Source of the DNA: Desulfonatronospira sp.
GTDB lineage: Bacteria; Desulfobacterota; Desulfovibrionia; Desulfovibrionales; Desulfonatronovibrionaceae
Assembly: GCA_003563255.1 (NCBI GenBank)
Contig: PWSL01000410.1
Span: 1 to 13,980 of the forward strand
Direction: 5' to 3'
DNA: 13,980 nucleotides
Shown here: positions 13,719 to 13,980 of the stretch, in pieces
How positions within the stretch are numbered: the stretch's first letter is position 1
Layout: each line of letters starts with the position of its first letter
Position numbers and translations under genes: made by a program
The notes under the pieces: generated by a model
The model's input: only the letters and a program-made list of their open reading frames with translations
The model's database searches: none
What the model was told of the DNA's origin: nothing

Positions 13719-13832
13719 GTACTTTTTTGATGTTAATTTTCAAAATTATAAAATTTCCTGCTGATTTCTCCACCAGTACTTTCACAGCCTGACAAAAAAC
13801 TGTTCTCACACAATCATTTCCGGCCCTACCAC

Positions 13833-13980
13833 TACAGCGAAACTTATAAAATATTATACCTGCCTCAATTGGGGACAGGCACCCCCGCACTTATTTTTAT
13901 TACAAATGATCTTGGTTTTATTGGAAAAAATAAGTGCGGGGAGAGCCAGTCCCCGGAGGTTAATAATAAGTTTCGCTGTA
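13833..13980. mobile_element. MITE-like element E3, possibly running past the right edge
   Basis: TACAGCGAAACTTAT (13833-13847) and its perfect complement (13966-13980) form outer inverted repeats that reach the window end, so the true ends may lie further out and no target duplication can be checked. Inside are GGGGACAGGCA (13871-13881) and AGAGCCAGTCCCC (13942-13954), the same boxes as in E2, enclosing a perfect 16-bp inner palindrome CCCCGCACTTATTTTT (13883-13898, complement 13926-13941). There is no coding sequence. It lies upstream of the leader, and 13461-13832 holds only the leader elements listed. Confidence 0.7.

Noticed and set aside
13571..13720. A known riboswitch class in the leader
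   Set aside because: I looked for cobalamin, Moco, NiCo, fluoride, ZTP and preQ1 signatures by eye and found none; only hairpins with T-runs are supported.
13546..13890. Small frames on both strands in the leader region (72 and 64 codons)
   Set aside because: They cross the hairpins, promoter elements and element E3, lack ribosome binding sites and have no recognisable sequence.

Overview
The window reads as a piece of a chromosome from a Gram-negative, probably anaerobic bacterium. I infer the Desulfobacterota (Desulfovibrionales-like sulfate reducers) from the TonB2-type gene set, the FmdE-like periplasmic proteins and the style of the intergenic repeats. No taxonomic marker gene is present. 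There are no rRNA or tRNA genes, no CRISPR array and no full insertion sequence. Nearly all coding is on the minus strand.

Right and centre (13.72 kb down to 3.42 kb) hold one long unidirectional gene train. It starts at a leader with two candidate promoters and two hairpins followed by T-runs. The genes, in transcription order, are: a small secreted Cys/His protein; two paralogous secreted FmdE-like proteins; a TonB-dependent outer-membrane receptor; and the complete TonB2/TtpC-type energising set (DUF3450 coiled-coil protein, TtpC-like long ExbB, short ExbB, ExbD, TonB, TPR protein). The simplest reading is a self-contained uptake system. The receptor imports a ligand, its dedicated proton-driven TonB2 complex powers it, and the FmdE-like pair and the small protein handle the ligand, perhaps a metal or metal cofactor, in the periplasm. 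The substrate is inferred, not shown.

The junctions of this train carry small non-coding mobile elements. Two elements of 152 and 153 bp, each with perfect terminal inverted repeats and perfect 8-bp flanking direct repeats, sit in the tonB-TPR and exbD-tonB gaps. A half-element relic lies between exbB and exbD. A third element of the same design starts upstream of the leader and runs to the right edge. Their outer repeats differ, but they share GGGGAC...GTCCCC boxes around variable inner palindromes.

Left (0.4-3.1 kb) holds a MoxR/VWA-type cassette: a 5'-truncated MoxR AAA+ gene without Walker A, a VWA/metallopeptidase-like gene whose HExxH is HVVTH, and an unrecognised 153-aa protein. The cassette lies between copies of a 31-nt palindromic repeat, three in tandem at 78-184 and one at 3386-3416, and looks partly decayed. 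The 3' end of a plus-strand gene enters at the left edge.
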